44,481 bases of DNA. Origin: a virus. Below the pieces are notes generated by a model. That model was not told the origin of the DNA. It did not search any database and saw only the letters and a program-made list of their open reading frames with translations. Position numbers and translations under genes: made by a program. Shown here in pieces: positions 15,813 through 25,500 of the stretch (its first letter is position 1; the number at the start of each line of letters is the position of its first letter). Location: IMG/VR virus record IMGVR_UViG_3300042691_042834, positions 1 through 44,481 of that record; one strand, given 5' to 3'.

Positions 15813-18791
15813 ATGCATTCAACCGGTTCGATCATCAAGACGTACATCGAGAAGGTCCGGCACTACCTGGACGATCCCGACGTCGAGGCGAAGTACGACG
15901 ACAACTACCTCGTCCGGTTCTTCCTGTCGTCGTCCATGACCGACGTCATCTCGCGCGTGTCGATGATGTCGGACAACCAGATCCTGTGCCGGTTCACCCT
16001 GCAGGTGACGGCCGGGACCGAGCGCTACAAGCTGCCCCCGGTCGTGCGCCAGGTGCTTCGCCTCGGACCGCTCGAGGACGAGACCAAGCTCTACACGGAG
16101 GACTTCCGTCCCCGCAACGAGCTGAGCCTGTTCGGACCCGGCTGGGCGCTCGAGGGCAACGAGATCGCGTTCCGTCCGGTTCCCTCGGAGAACAAGGAGT
16201 ACGTGGTCCTGTACGTGCCGTCAGGCGACATCGCCTGTCACTACGGAACGGGAACGCTGAACGCGAACGGCACTTTCACGATGGGTGCCGTGCCGACGAT
16301 CGGTTCTCTCGACAAGCGTCCGGGCGCGTACATCGGCAGCTACCTGCGGATCCTCGGCGCGAACGTGGTGGACGAGGTCCTGATCTCGGCGCACGACACC
16401 GTGACCCGGGTGCTGTCGACCCGTATCGCCGCGACCAACGCGGCCGGCACGTACACCTACGAGATCGTCCCGTTCCTGATGGAGCCGATGGTGGACGCCA
16501 TCTCGCTGAGCGCCGCGATGCGGGCGGGCGTCGGCCGCAAGGTCACGCAGGCGCAGATGCAGAGCATGGCGTTCGCCTACAAGCAGGCGATCAAGACCGC
16601 GTACGACACGATTGGGAACATGAACTCCCGGGCCGGCAAGCGGTTCACCGGCATCATCGACACCTACGGCACCATCTCGACCGCCTTCCCAGGTGGCTCG
16701 TCCAGTGGGGGTGGCGGCGGCGGGACCATTCCCACGTGCCTTCCGCCGTGCGAGCCGGCCGAGGACGACGTGTCGGGAACCTGGCCCAACCTGACGGTCG
16801 AGGCGCTCCAGGGGAATCCGGTGAGCACGGATGCTCCGGCGGACGGAGAGGTCCTGACGTGGGACTCGACCGCAGGCGCGTGGGTGCCTGAGCCGATTCC
16901 GCCTCAGTCGGGCGGAGAGTTCCGCTGGTACGTCTCGCAGTCCCAGGGTCTCGACACCAACGACGGACTGACTCCGGCGACTCCGTTCAAGACGCTGGCC
17001 AAGGTGATGACCGTGGCCCAGCCGTACGACGAGATCCTGCTCAAGTGCGGCGACCGCTGGCGCGAGCAGATCAACGCGCCTTCGATGGACAACCTCACGG
17101 TCTCGTCCTACGGGGCTGGGGAGAAGCCGATCATCGACGGCTCGGACGTGATCACCCTAGGATCCGGCGGCTGGGCGGAAACCTACGACGTCACTGACGC
17201 ATACTACTACGTGACCGGCAGCATCTCGGCCGCCGTCTCGGCTTACTCGTACTCCTCTTATCCGGGCAAGATCCACGTCGGCGTCTACGTCGACGGTATT
17301 CAGCTGGCCCAGCAAGACGTTTCGCTTCAGCCACCGTTGTCGACGAATCCCGGTTTCTATGTGGCGACGAGCGGAAGCCCCAACTACACCCCCACTGGCA
17401 ATGTGGACTTCGTGTGGTCCGACACTGTGTCGCTGGTAGGACGGCTGATCGAGATCGCGGTGCGTCCGTATGCGATCCGGCTGCGCGACAACTGCACCGT
17501 GAGGGGAATCCGCATGATGCGGAACGCGCACGACGACGGGTCGCTGGTGCTCGGGCTGAACGCGCGGGTCGAGGACTGCGAGTGTAACGACGGATCGAAG
17601 CACAACTGCTACGTCGAAAGCGGATACCTCAAGCGCGTCCGCTGCTCGGTGGCCAACAAGCGCGGCGTCACCGGCGAGACCGGCATGGGCGGCGCTACCC
17701 TGTTCGTGGCATTCAAGACCGATCCTTCGGCGCTGAAGGTCGTGTACGACGAGTGCTCCGTGTACGGCGCGTTCAGCACGGACGACGGCGTATTCGGCTG
17801 GTATTGCCACGGAGCCACCTCGTCCACGCCCTACGGCCAGGTCGTGATCCGCAACTGCACGTGCGAGCGGGTCGACTATTCGATCGGCGGAGACTTCACC
17901 AAGCTGCTGGTCTCGGACTCGAAGTTCGTGAACTGCAAGAGCCTCGTGTTCGGAGGCTCCGAGCTTGCAGGGTCGAAGACCGTCATCGTCTCCTCCGTGC
18001 TGCACACCGGCGCGGTCACGGGGGACCGGGTCGTTCAGAACAAGACTCGTCTGCTCGTGATGCGGGGGTGCGAGATCATCGCGACCTACCTCGATACGAG
18101 GTTCATGGTGGACACCGAAGCCACGGTGGCCATGGAATACGATCTTCAGAACTGCACGTTCGTGCAGGGCAACCGATCCGGACCTGCCTCTCTCGGAATC
18201 ATCAAGACGAGGACCGGGCAGAAGCTCAAGATGTCGTACTGCGCATTGTTCCAGTCCGACGAATGCCCGACGGATCCGGATGCCTTGGTGACGCCGATCG
18301 TCGTGGTGGACGACGTGAGCGGATCGAACCACACGACCGCCAACAACAACAACAACCTGTACCACGCGGGCTTCAAGTCGCTGATCCGCAACAACTACTA
18401 CGAAGGCACCCCGCGTCGCGTACGCTACAACCGTGGCGGAACCATCTTCATCGGCCAGGATGTCCCCAGTGGGGGAGCTGTTGCCAACTCATCTGCAGTC
18501 TGGATCGACGAGGGGACGTTGGGAACGAGCAACATGGATGGTAACGGGGTCAATGGGCCGGTGCTTCCGTACTCGACCCGGCTTCCGCACGACACAGGCA
18601 CGGCGCCCAACGTGTCCTTCGTAGGCCTGGCCGACGCCCAGCTTCCGAGCCACGGCGAGTGGATCTCGTATCCGAAGTCCAGCTGGGTCGCCCTCGGCTC
18701 GAACCCGCAGCTCAAGGTCTACGGGGCGTGGCAGTGGGCCTCTCAAGCGGAGAAGGTGCAGCTGATGATGGAGTTCGGCGAGCGGCCGTGA
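15813..18791 (+). CDS. Tail adaptor fused to a tailspike
   Basis: This 992-residue protein has three visible parts. Residues 1 to about 290 resemble a podoviral head-tail adaptor (tail tubular A type): I-E-K-V-R-H-Y-L-D-D...W/Y-D-D-N-Y-L-V, then Y-K-L-P-P-V-V-R-Q-V-L-R-L-G-P-L and a long helical end. A glycine linker at about 294-304 follows, then a fibre-stalk pattern (P-N-L-T-V-E-A-L-Q-G-N-P-V...G-E-V-L-T-W-D). From about residue 370 a repetitive region with many short V-x-x-C/N strands fits a right-handed beta-helix tailspike that binds or cuts host surface sugars. The dispersed motif sits in the linker (S-S-G-G) and occurs twice more. Fusion of adaptor and spike in one chain is uncommon. 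Domain calls are by pattern, not search. Confidence 0.75.
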   Translation: MHSTGSIIKTYIEKVRHYLDDPDVEAKYDDNYLVRFFLSSSMTDVISRVSMMSDNQILCRFTLQVTAGTERYKLPPVVRQVLRLGPLEDETKLYTEDFRPRNELSLFGPGWALEGNEIAFRPVPSENKEYVVLYVPSGDIACHYGTGTLNANGTFTMGAVPTIGSLDKRPGAYIGSYLRILGANVVDEVLISAHDTVTRVLSTRIAATNAAGTYTYEIVPFLMEPMVDAISLSAAMRAGVGRKVTQAQMQSMAFAYKQAIKTAYDTIGNMNSRAGKRFTGIIDTYGTISTAFPGGSSSGGGGGGTIPTCLPPCEPAEDDVSGTWPNLTVEALQGNPVSTDAPADGEVLTWDSTAGAWVPEPIPPQSGGEFRWYVSQSQGLDTNDGLTPATPFKTLAKVMTVAQPYDEILLKCGDRWREQINAPSMDNLTVSSYGAGEKPIIDGSDVITLGSGGWAETYDVTDAYYYVTGSISAAVSAYSYSSYPGKIHVGVYVDGIQLAQQDVSLQPPLSTNPGFYVATSGSPNYTPTGNVDFVWSDTVSLVGRLIEIAVRPYAIRLRDNCTVRGIRMMRNAHDDGSLVLGLNARVEDCECNDGSKHNCYVESGYLKRVRCSVANKRGVTGETGMGGATLFVAFKTDPSALKVVYDECSVYGAFSTDDGVFGWYCHGATSSTPYGQVVIRNCTCERVDYSIGGDFTKLLVSDSKFVNCKSLVFGGSELAGSKTVIVSSVLHTGAVTGDRVVQNKTRLLVMRGCEIIATYLDTRFMVDTEATVAMEYDLQNCTFVQGNRSGPASLGIIKTRTGQKLKMSYCALFQSDECPTDPDALVTPIVVVDDVSGSNHTTANNNNNLYHAGFKSLIRNNYYEGTPRRVRYNRGGTIFIGQDVPSGGAVANSSAVWIDEGTLGTSNMDGNGVNGPVLPYSTRLPHDTGTAPNVSFVGLADAQLPSHGEWISYPKSSWVALGSNPQLKVYGAWQWASQAEKVQLMMEFGERP
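16702..16712 (+). repeat. Dispersed motif copy 8
   Basis: CCAGTGGGGGT read as (S)-S-G-G, inside the glycine linker of the fusion protein. Confidence 0.9.
17388..17398 (-). repeat. Dispersed motif copy 9
   Basis: Inverted copy read as T-P-T-G. Confidence 0.9.
18466..18475 (+). repeat. Dispersed motif copy 10
   Basis: Ten-base core followed by A; read as P-S-G-G. Confidence 0.82.
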
Positions 18792-18799
18792 GGTGATCC

Positions 18800-19642
18800 A
18801 TGAACGAGGAATCACAGCTCGAGCTTGCGAACCGTGAGTTCGAGCAGATCCTTCCGACCAGAAGCGGTGCGCTTGACCAGCGCATGCGGCTTGCGTTCCA
18901 GATGGTCACGCTCGTTCCCGGTCTGCCGCAGATCGGACAACGCGCGTTCACCGCCCCCGGCGGAATGCCGTACCAGACTGGGCCGAGTCCGTTCTCGGAT
19001 GCCGTGATGCCGGGTGGTTCCGGGCCGAACGGCGGCGAAGGGCAGTCGATCGTCTTCAACTTGATCGGCGGTCCCACGTTCTACGGTCCTGCGAATCCGG
19101 GATCCGAGCCGCCGGTGGGTCCGGAGGAACGGCTTCGGTTCTCGTGCGTCTCGGGCAAGTGCCTCCAGGATCCGAACGGCGTCTACTACGGCATCGACGA
19201 ATGCCTGGCGGATGCCTGCGGGACCAGTGGGGGTGGCGGCGGTCCCTCGAAGGGCTGCGACTGTGGCTGCGGTCCGTCCCTCACCGTGCTCAAGGCGGAG
19301 ATCACAGGCATCATCGGACCAGGAGCCGGGTACACCACCGGGACTGGGCGCAAGTACTGGACCTACACGTGGACCGAGATCACGACGTCCGCGACGGTTC
19401 GGACCAGCACAACCTCCGGACTTGCCTCCAATGAATACGAGCTGACAGTGGACAACGACGGCGATAACGACGTTCCCACGACGGCCACCGTGTCGAGGAA
19501 GCGGATTCCGGACGGGGCGAAGGTGGACCTGCTGCTCGACGAATCCTGCACCCCTTGGTTCGTCCTGGAGAACCCGCTCGCCGTAGACTGCAACTCCGGG
19601 CTGATCGAGACCATTGACGGAGGCGTCTTCGACGGAACCTGA
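18800..19642 (+). CDS. Fibre-like virion protein with cysteine module
   Basis: This 280-residue protein starts at ATG 18800 behind GAGGTGA. The N-terminal about 35 residues are helical. A Pro/Gly-rich stretch follows. Then comes a cysteine module, S-C-V-S-G-K-C-L-Q-D-P-N-G-V-Y-Y-G-I-D-E-C-L-A-D-A-C. I recognise this as a pattern seen repeatedly in uncultured-phage virion proteins, though its role is unknown. A G-rich linker containing the dispersed motif leads to G-C-D-C-G-C-G and a beta-rich C-terminal domain. It is probably an accessory fibre or adhesin. Its stop overlaps the next ATG. Confidence 0.65.
   Translation: MNEESQLELANREFEQILPTRSGALDQRMRLAFQMVTLVPGLPQIGQRAFTAPGGMPYQTGPSPFSDAVMPGGSGPNGGEGQSIVFNLIGGPTFYGPANPGSEPPVGPEERLRFSCVSGKCLQDPNGVYYGIDECLADACGTSGGGGGPSKGCDCGCGPSLTVLKAEITGIIGPGAGYTTGTGRKYWTYTWTEITTSATVRTSTTSGLASNEYELTVDNDGDNDVPTTATVSRKRIPDGAKVDLLLDESCTPWFVLENPLAVDCNSGLIETIDGGVFDGT
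19223..19234 (+). repeat. Dispersed motif copy 11
   Basis: Exact 12-mer read as T-S-G-G at the start of a polyglycine linker. Confidence 0.9.
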
Positions 19643-20511
19643 TGGCCATCATCCTGCACAAGAGATCGTCCACCGCATCTGTGGTTCCGGCAGCCACCGA
19701 GCTGTCCCTCGGCGAGCTGGCGATCAACACGGCCGACGGCAAGGTCTACCTGAAGAAATCGGACGGAACCGTGGTCCAGGTCGGCGGAGGAGTGACCGAT
19801 GGCGACAAGGGAGACATCACTGTTGCCAGTGGGGGTTCCTCCTGGACGATCGACAACGGCGTCGTATCGCTTGCGAAGCTCTCGGCGACCGGGACACCGA
19901 CCGCGTCGAACTTCCTGCGGGGGGACAACACCTGGGCGTCGGCTGCGGTCAACGTTCAGCCGACGATAAAGCCGTTCACTGGGCAGTACACCTCCGGAGC
20001 GCACTTCAACGCGACGACCATGTCGACGGTCGCGGTTCCCATCAACGGGCTCCGCGCCTACCCGGTAATATTTCCGCACGCGATCACGATCGACCAGATC
20101 GCCTGGGCCGTGACTACCTCTGCGGCGACGGGCCTCATGCGAGCGGCCATCTACGGGTCGAACGCGAACGGGGTTCCGGATGGCGCCGCGCTCGTCGCCT
20201 CGGGAGAGGTCTCGAGCAACGGAACCGGCACGAAGACACAGGCGGTCTCGTACACGCTTTCCGCGTACACCCAGTACTGGCTTGCGATCTGGTGCGGAAC
20301 GGCCGCGACGACCGTTCGAGGACATTCGATCGGTAGCTTGCCGGCAATCTTCTTCAACCCGGCCGCGACCTCGAGCTACGTCGGGATCGGAATCACCTCG
20401 ACATACTCGACCGCCGGAGCGTTCCCGACGCTGACCGCGTCGAACTTCTCGAATGTCGCAAACTGGCTGTCCGGCGCGGTCATGCCGGCCGTATACCTGA
20501 GGCTTGCATGA
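19642..20511 (+). CDS. Tail fibre protein
   Basis: This 289-residue protein has a classic fibre N-terminus: L-H-K-R-S-S-T-A...L-S-L-G-E-L-A-I-N-T-A-D-G-K-V-Y-L-K-K-S-D-G-T-V. It is followed by the trimeric-stalk pattern G-D-K-G-D-I-T-V...W-T-I-D-N-G-V-V-S-L-A-K-L and L-R-G-D-N-T-W. The C-terminal about 170 residues form a beta-rich head (I-D-Q-I-A-W-A-V-T...G-L-M-R-A-A-I-Y) that probably contacts the host. The dispersed motif encodes A-S-G-G at a position where such residues are normal in this family, so codon choice rather than protein sequence makes the motif. The stop overlaps the next ATG. Confidence 0.82.
   Translation: MAIILHKRSSTASVVPAATELSLGELAINTADGKVYLKKSDGTVVQVGGGVTDGDKGDITVASGGSSWTIDNGVVSLAKLSATGTPTASNFLRGDNTWASAAVNVQPTIKPFTGQYTSGAHFNATTMSTVAVPINGLRAYPVIFPHAITIDQIAWAVTTSAATGLMRAAIYGSNANGVPDGAALVASGEVSSNGTGTKTQAVSYTLSAYTQYWLAIWCGTAATTVRGHSIGSLPAIFFNPAATSSYVGIGITSTYSTAGAFPTLTASNFSNVANWLSGAVMPAVYLRLA
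19826..19836 (+). repeat. Dispersed motif copy 12
   Basis: CCAGTGGGGGT with TTCC extension, read as A-S-G-G-S. Confidence 0.9.
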
Positions 20512-20741
20512 TCGAAGTCGCGTATGGCTCTTTCGAGTTCCTGAACCGCTTCACGGCAGCGGAACGTGCGGCGATCCGCCTGGAGGCGCAGACGGACGAC
20601 GATCTTGCCGACTTCCTGATGCTGCTCGAATGCGCGGTCGAGGTCGTGAACACGGATCCAAAGACGACCGCAGGAATGGACTACCTCGTCGCGCTGGCGC
20701 TGCTCACGCGCGCGAGGGCAGACGAGATCCTGGGAGGGTGA
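20508..20741 (+). CDS. Small conserved fibre-associated protein
   Basis: This 77-residue protein starts at ATG 20508, overlapping the fibre stop. The pattern F-L-N-R-F-T-A-A-E-R-A-A-I-R...L-A-D-F-L-M-L-L...A-V-E-V-V-N-T-D and L-L-T-R-A-R-A-D-E-I-L is typical of short helical proteins encoded just after tail fibres in many phages. The biochemical function is not known, and a chaperone or fibre-attachment role is a guess from position. Confidence 0.72.
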   Translation: MIEVAYGSFEFLNRFTAAERAAIRLEAQTDDDLADFLMLLECAVEVVNTDPKTTAGMDYLVALALLTRARADEILGG

Positions 20742-22088
20742 ATGTCGAACGGCGTCGTGACATCCGCATGCTGCTGCAACCAGGGTTGCCAGACCGACTG
20801 CTGCGGATGGTGGGCCTGCTCTCCCGACGGAGAGATCAACGTCACGTTGACCGGGTCGAAGATCGTGACGCGCACGATCACGCCGGGCGGACAGAACTGG
20901 ATCGAGGAGGAGATCTCCTGGTCGATCACGGCGACGATGCAGCGCACCGGCAGCACCTGCACCGACACGAGTCCAGGCTATCCCAACCTCTACCGGTACG
21001 AGGCCGCCAGCTGCGAGTTCTCGTGGGAGAAGGTGCGCCGCATCTACTCCCACGGAAACCGCAAATCATGCGCCGAATATTGTTTCACCGTCTGCTGCGA
21101 GTGTTCCGATTGGCTTTGCGAACCTCTTTCCGGACCGGGACTGCAGGCGACTCCGGAAGGCCCTTGCGGCCCGGGCGACCCGTGCTACATCTATTTCCCC
21201 GGAGATATCGCCTGCCTTGAGACATACACCGGCTTGACTCCGGAAGCAGGAGGTCCCACAGGCAACTCTTGCTTCAGCTGGAACTGCAAGCCGTTCGATG
21301 AATCGGCCGGGTGCGGAACCGCCGGATGCGAGGACGTGATCGAGTTCCGTCTGATCCAGGTGACCACGAACAGCTGGACCGGAACGCTCTACGGAAAGCA
21401 GTTTGGGTTTGCAGCGGCATTGGGATCGTGTCCGCGCGAAGGCAACTTTGCCGGCCAGGTGGAGAACACCAGATACGACTGGCTGTCCCGGTCAAGCTTG
21501 GCGACTCCTCCGGTGCTGGTGATCGTGTGCACCGACGAGTGCGGCGGGGATTGCGTCAAGCCGATGCTGATGTTCAATCCGGACAGCTCCTCCGTGTTCG
21601 TGCAGACGGAGTTTGACCGGACCATGGATGCATGCTGCAACGCCAACCCTTGCAATCCTCCTGAAGTCTGTCTGACCACCGGCGGAGCCATTCAGCCGTG
21701 GTACATCTGGCCGTTCGTCATCGTCGGCAAGGGCGATTGCCTCGACGCCACGACCTTCGACGAGCCGACCACGGGCGAGTGCTACTTTCCGTGGCCCTGG
21801 TGGGATTGCGTTGGCACTCAACCGTCTGTCCCCGGCGGATATTCCGATCATGTGGACATGATCGGAATCTGCGATCAGCCGTGTTCGCCGCTCGAGCGGA
21901 TCGACTCCAACAAGGAGTGCCGCGACGAGGACTACATGATCAAGAACAATCTGTACTGTGCTTGGGAGGCGGTGAAGGATCCTGAACTGTGCATCATCGA
22001 CACGTACTTCTGCTACTGGAATCCGTGGTGCGAGACGACGGTGGACTCGCGGACGTGGACCTGGGGCGTGACGCTGGGGGGAGCATGA
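20742..22088 (+). CDS. Extremely cysteine-rich virion-like protein
   Basis: The 448 residues include about 40 cysteines spread over the whole length, beginning S-A-C-C-C-N-Q-G-C-Q-T-D-C-C-G-W-W-A-C. Tryptophan, glycine and proline are also frequent. Motifs such as C-T-D-E-C-G-G-D-C and A-C-C-N-A-N-P-C-N-P-P-E-V-C recur without a fixed period. There is no signal peptide or membrane segment. It lies between fibre genes and the nozzle, so a virion surface or fibre role is likely. Disulfide formation after lysis, or metal binding, could stabilise it. Part of the gene (about 21040-21450) is less GC-rich than its surroundings. No family is recognised. Confidence 0.72.
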   Translation: MSNGVVTSACCCNQGCQTDCCGWWACSPDGEINVTLTGSKIVTRTITPGGQNWIEEEISWSITATMQRTGSTCTDTSPGYPNLYRYEAASCEFSWEKVRRIYSHGNRKSCAEYCFTVCCECSDWLCEPLSGPGLQATPEGPCGPGDPCYIYFPGDIACLETYTGLTPEAGGPTGNSCFSWNCKPFDESAGCGTAGCEDVIEFRLIQVTTNSWTGTLYGKQFGFAAALGSCPREGNFAGQVENTRYDWLSRSSLATPPVLVIVCTDECGGDCVKPMLMFNPDSSSVFVQTEFDRTMDACCNANPCNPPEVCLTTGGAIQPWYIWPFVIVGKGDCLDATTFDEPTTGECYFPWPWWDCVGTQPSVPGGYSDHVDMIGICDQPCSPLERIDSNKECRDEDYMIKNNLYCAWEAVKDPELCIIDTYFCYWNPWCETTVDSRTWTWGVTLGGA

Positions 22089-22549
22089 CTTGCTACTGGA
22101 ACCGGGACGGGAAGTGCAGGGATCCGAGGATCGGAGGAGGAGCGGCCACGGAGGAGCGGTGCTCGACGTGCTCCAGGTACCGGGCCACGCCGCAGGAGTC
22201 GCCGAAGGTGCAGGTCCGGGTGGAGAGGAAGGAACCCCCACTGGAAGGGTTGCCGGAGAACGCGGTGCAGGTGAAGCCGGGGATGCTCGAGAAGGCAGCC
22301 AGCTGGATCGCGGCGGAGGCCAGCCTCATCACCCAGGGACCAGTGGGGGAAGAAGAGTACCGGGCCCGGCTCGCGGCCTGCGGCGGCTGCCAGCATCTGA
22401 GGAAGTCGGAGAAGGAAGGCGAGCTGGGCTGGTGCAAGGCTTGCGGTTGCGGGCAGAATGCACGGGCCGAGCTGACCGTGAAGGCCCGGATGCCCAAGGC
22501 TAAGTGTCCTGTACAGGCGTGGCCCTCGACCGATACTAGGAGTAGGTGA
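22085..22549 (+). CDS. Zinc-ribbon-like cysteine protein
   Basis: The 154-residue product is taken from ATG 22085, overlapping the previous TGA as ATGA. The N-terminus has C-Y-W-N...C-R-D-P-R-I...C-S-T-C-S. The C-terminal part has A-C-G-G-C-Q-H-L...W-C-K-A-C-G-C-G, which fits one or two zinc-binding knuckles. The middle is a Pro/Glu linker holding one inverted motif copy (P-P-L-E), and a direct copy lies 95 bases further on (P-V-G-E). The function is unknown; it may assist folding of the cysteine-rich neighbour. Confidence 0.68.
   Translation: MTCYWNRDGKCRDPRIGGGAATEERCSTCSRYRATPQESPKVQVRVERKEPPLEGLPENAVQVKPGMLEKAASWIAAEASLITQGPVGEEEYRARLAACGGCQHLRKSEKEGELGWCKACGCGQNARAELTVKARMPKAKCPVQAWPSTDTRSR
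22234..22244 (-). repeat. Dispersed motif copy 13
   Basis: Inverted copy within the 18-mer shared with 9800-9817; read as P-P-L-E. Confidence 0.9.
22339..22349 (+). repeat. Dispersed motif copy 14
   Basis: ACCAGTGGGGG followed by A; read as P-V-G-E. Confidence 0.85.
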
Positions 22550-22552
22550 CCG

Positions 22553-25500
22553 ATGCCTGAGATCAAGACAGACTGGTCGTATCCCGTCATGGAGACCACG
22601 CTCGACAAGCGCGTGGAGAAGCCTGGTGTCCAGCAGGGGTTCTCGTCGGAGATGACCGGCGTCGACGGCCGCAGCGAGGGCGGGCTCAAGCCGTTTCCAG
22701 GGTTCCAGCTGGTGTACACGCTGTCGGCTCTGCGGCTGCAGTCCGGGCACAGCACGGCGTCCAGGATCCTGGACTTCCGGCCCGTCGACTTCCGCATCGG
22801 CAGCGAGTACTACGGGTACGGGTTCGTGTACCGGGCGCAGCGGACGACCGGCAACCTATGCGACGTGTTCATCGACTACTGGAACTCGGTGGAGAACACG
22901 TGGAGCACCTGCGTCAAGCTGATGGACGGGGTGAGCAAGGACGCCCAGTTCGACGTCGAGGTGGCCGGGAGGTTCGTGTACACGTTCGCGTCGGGCCGTA
23001 GTCCGGCGCTGTTCTACGTGGATGCGACCCGCACGAAGGAGTACTTCGCGGAGTTCGACACGTACCTGCGGTCGGACACTGCGACTACCAACTACGGGAC
23101 TGCGGCCACGCTGGAGCTGCAGGGCGGAGGAGCCACGACCCGGAACATCCTGTTCAGGTTCGCGACCGAGAACGAGGCCGACAAGACTGTGGAGTCGGCG
23201 ACGCTCGAGTTCACCGTGTCCGGAAACGCGATGGTCGCGGGCGATCCTTCGTCGACCGTGAGGGTCAATCCGGTGACCGATCCGGGTGCGACGGGACAGC
23301 TCTGGGAATCGACGACGGCGACGTGGAATCTCCGGAAGACTGCGGTCAACTGGCAGACGGCCGGTGGAACCTGGGATGGCTCGATCGAGACGACCACGAC
23401 CATTCCGGTCGGGTTCTTCGGGCGAGTCTCGATGAACGTGAAGGATGCGGTGCAGGCCGGGCTGTCGTCGGTCACGCAGTCGTTCACCGACAAGGTGGAC
23501 CTGATCGTGCGCGGGTCGACGTCGAACCGGGTGCTGTCGGTGGCGGCCGTGTCGCAGGGGAACCTGGGCATTCGGCCGAAGCTGACGGTGACGTACTCGG
23601 ACAAGGTGTTCCTGACTCCGGTGATCGTGGGCGAGGATCCGGCGGTGGATCCGATCCCGGGTCCGGGCAAGCAGCCGACCCTGAAGAGTCCGGAGCGCGG
23701 CATTTCGCCGGGCAGCTTCACGTCGATCGAGTCGGGGGTTCCGGCGAGCGCTCAGATCGTGCTGGTGTCCGACAACCCGTACTCGAACGAGGCCAACTTT
23801 CCCAATCCGGTGTCGGGCCTGTGCGTCTCGGACACGTTCCCCGCGCCCGCGAGCCCGACGGTGCCGGGAACCAGCCCAGGAGCGCACACTCCTACGGCCG
23901 GCGCGTGTTCTGCGGTGGTTGCCGATCCCACCACGAGCGCGGGGCTGACGACGCAGCTGCTGACGCCGGCGAACAAGCAGACCGGCGTGTCCGTCACGCC
24001 GCGACTTGACTGGACCTCGTACTACGCGGACGGCCAGGCGCTCAGCCCGAACATGGTGTGGGACGTGTATCTGGTGGAGGAAGGCAAGGGCGTCCTCGGA
24101 CAGAAGCGCGTGGCGTCCGGACTGACGGTGTCGTACTACGAGCCCGGACAGCTGTGGCCCGGGGGGAAGATGCCGTACGGGAAGAAGTTCCTGTGGAAGG
24201 TCGTGGCGAAGCGGATGGACTGCGACGACTTCTTCGTCGAGAGCATGACGGCGTCGTTCACCACGGAGGAGAAGTTCCTGGCCCGCAAGTTCGAGCCCGG
24301 CGACTACAGCTTCGGGTACGTGCTGGTCGACTCCAAGACGGGAAGGCGCAGCGCGTTCAGCGAGGTGGCGCAGGCGCGTAGCGAGGACTTCCTCGTGGCC
24401 CGCATCCAGGGCGGCAACACCATCTCGGTGAAGCAGGACCAGTTCATGGGCGTCGAGATCGTGTACGACTCGGCCAAGTACGACCTGATGTACGTGTACC
24501 GCAGCGTCAAGATCCAGGACGCAGGCGGCACCATGATGGCGGGACTTCCGTTCCTCGACGCCGTGGTCACGCTGCAGGACTACCAGACGTGCAAGAACGG
24601 AGACGGGGGCTCGTACACGTTCAACACGGCGACGACGACCCTGCGTCACGCGATGTACTTCTACGAGCTCGAGGACAAGCAGCTCGTCTACCAGACTCCG
24701 TACACGGACCGCAGCGTGTTCGACGAGCAGATGCCGTTCGGCGGCGCGGCCGCGTTCTACCAGAACACGATGCTGGTCTCGCGGATCGAGGCTCCGCCGA
24801 AGAGCACGACCGTGGAGGATCGGCCGGAGGACGTGACGCGGGGACTCGGCGAGATGCGGTGGTCGAGCCTGATGGAGCTGAGCCCGGAGCTGTTTCCGCC
24901 GTTCAACCGGTACAACCCCACGATCCCGAGCAACGAGGTGATCACGTTCGTCCGGGCCGGCGGGAACATGCTGGGCATGAGCCGCGACAAGGTGTACCAC
25001 ATCCGCAAGAGCGGGCCGTACATCAAGGTCACGGAGATGCACGAGGGCTACGGCGTGGCGAACCAGCGGGCCGTGGACTCGGTGGGTTCGGCGGCGTACT
25101 TCGTCACGTCGCACGGTCTCAAGGCCGTGGACATGCAGGGCCAGCTGGACGAGATCCGCAACCTCAACTCGGTGATGGTGCGCGAGTGGCGGTCCGACCT
25201 GCTGTCGGTCGAGGTCGCGCACGACCCGCTGATGAACTGCCTGTTCGTGCTCAACCCGGTGCAGGAGGAGACCTATGTCCTCTGGTTCTCGTCGGGGAAG
25301 ACTACGAAGATCGCGGACACGACCTTCGCACATGTCACGCAGGGTCCGTGGCCGTCGAACTGGACCGAGGGCACGAAGACCACCGCCTACCGGTTTCCGC
25401 TGACCCGTCGCGCGTTCTTCCTGGAGCAGAGCCAGGAGACCCGCACGTCCGGCACGGGCCTGACCTCGTACCCGGGCCCCCGGATCTACGTGGTGGACAG

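Noticed and set aside
22508-22517. CCTGTACAGG palindrome as an operator
   Set aside because: A single 10-base palindrome inside a gene with no second copy is not enough evidence.
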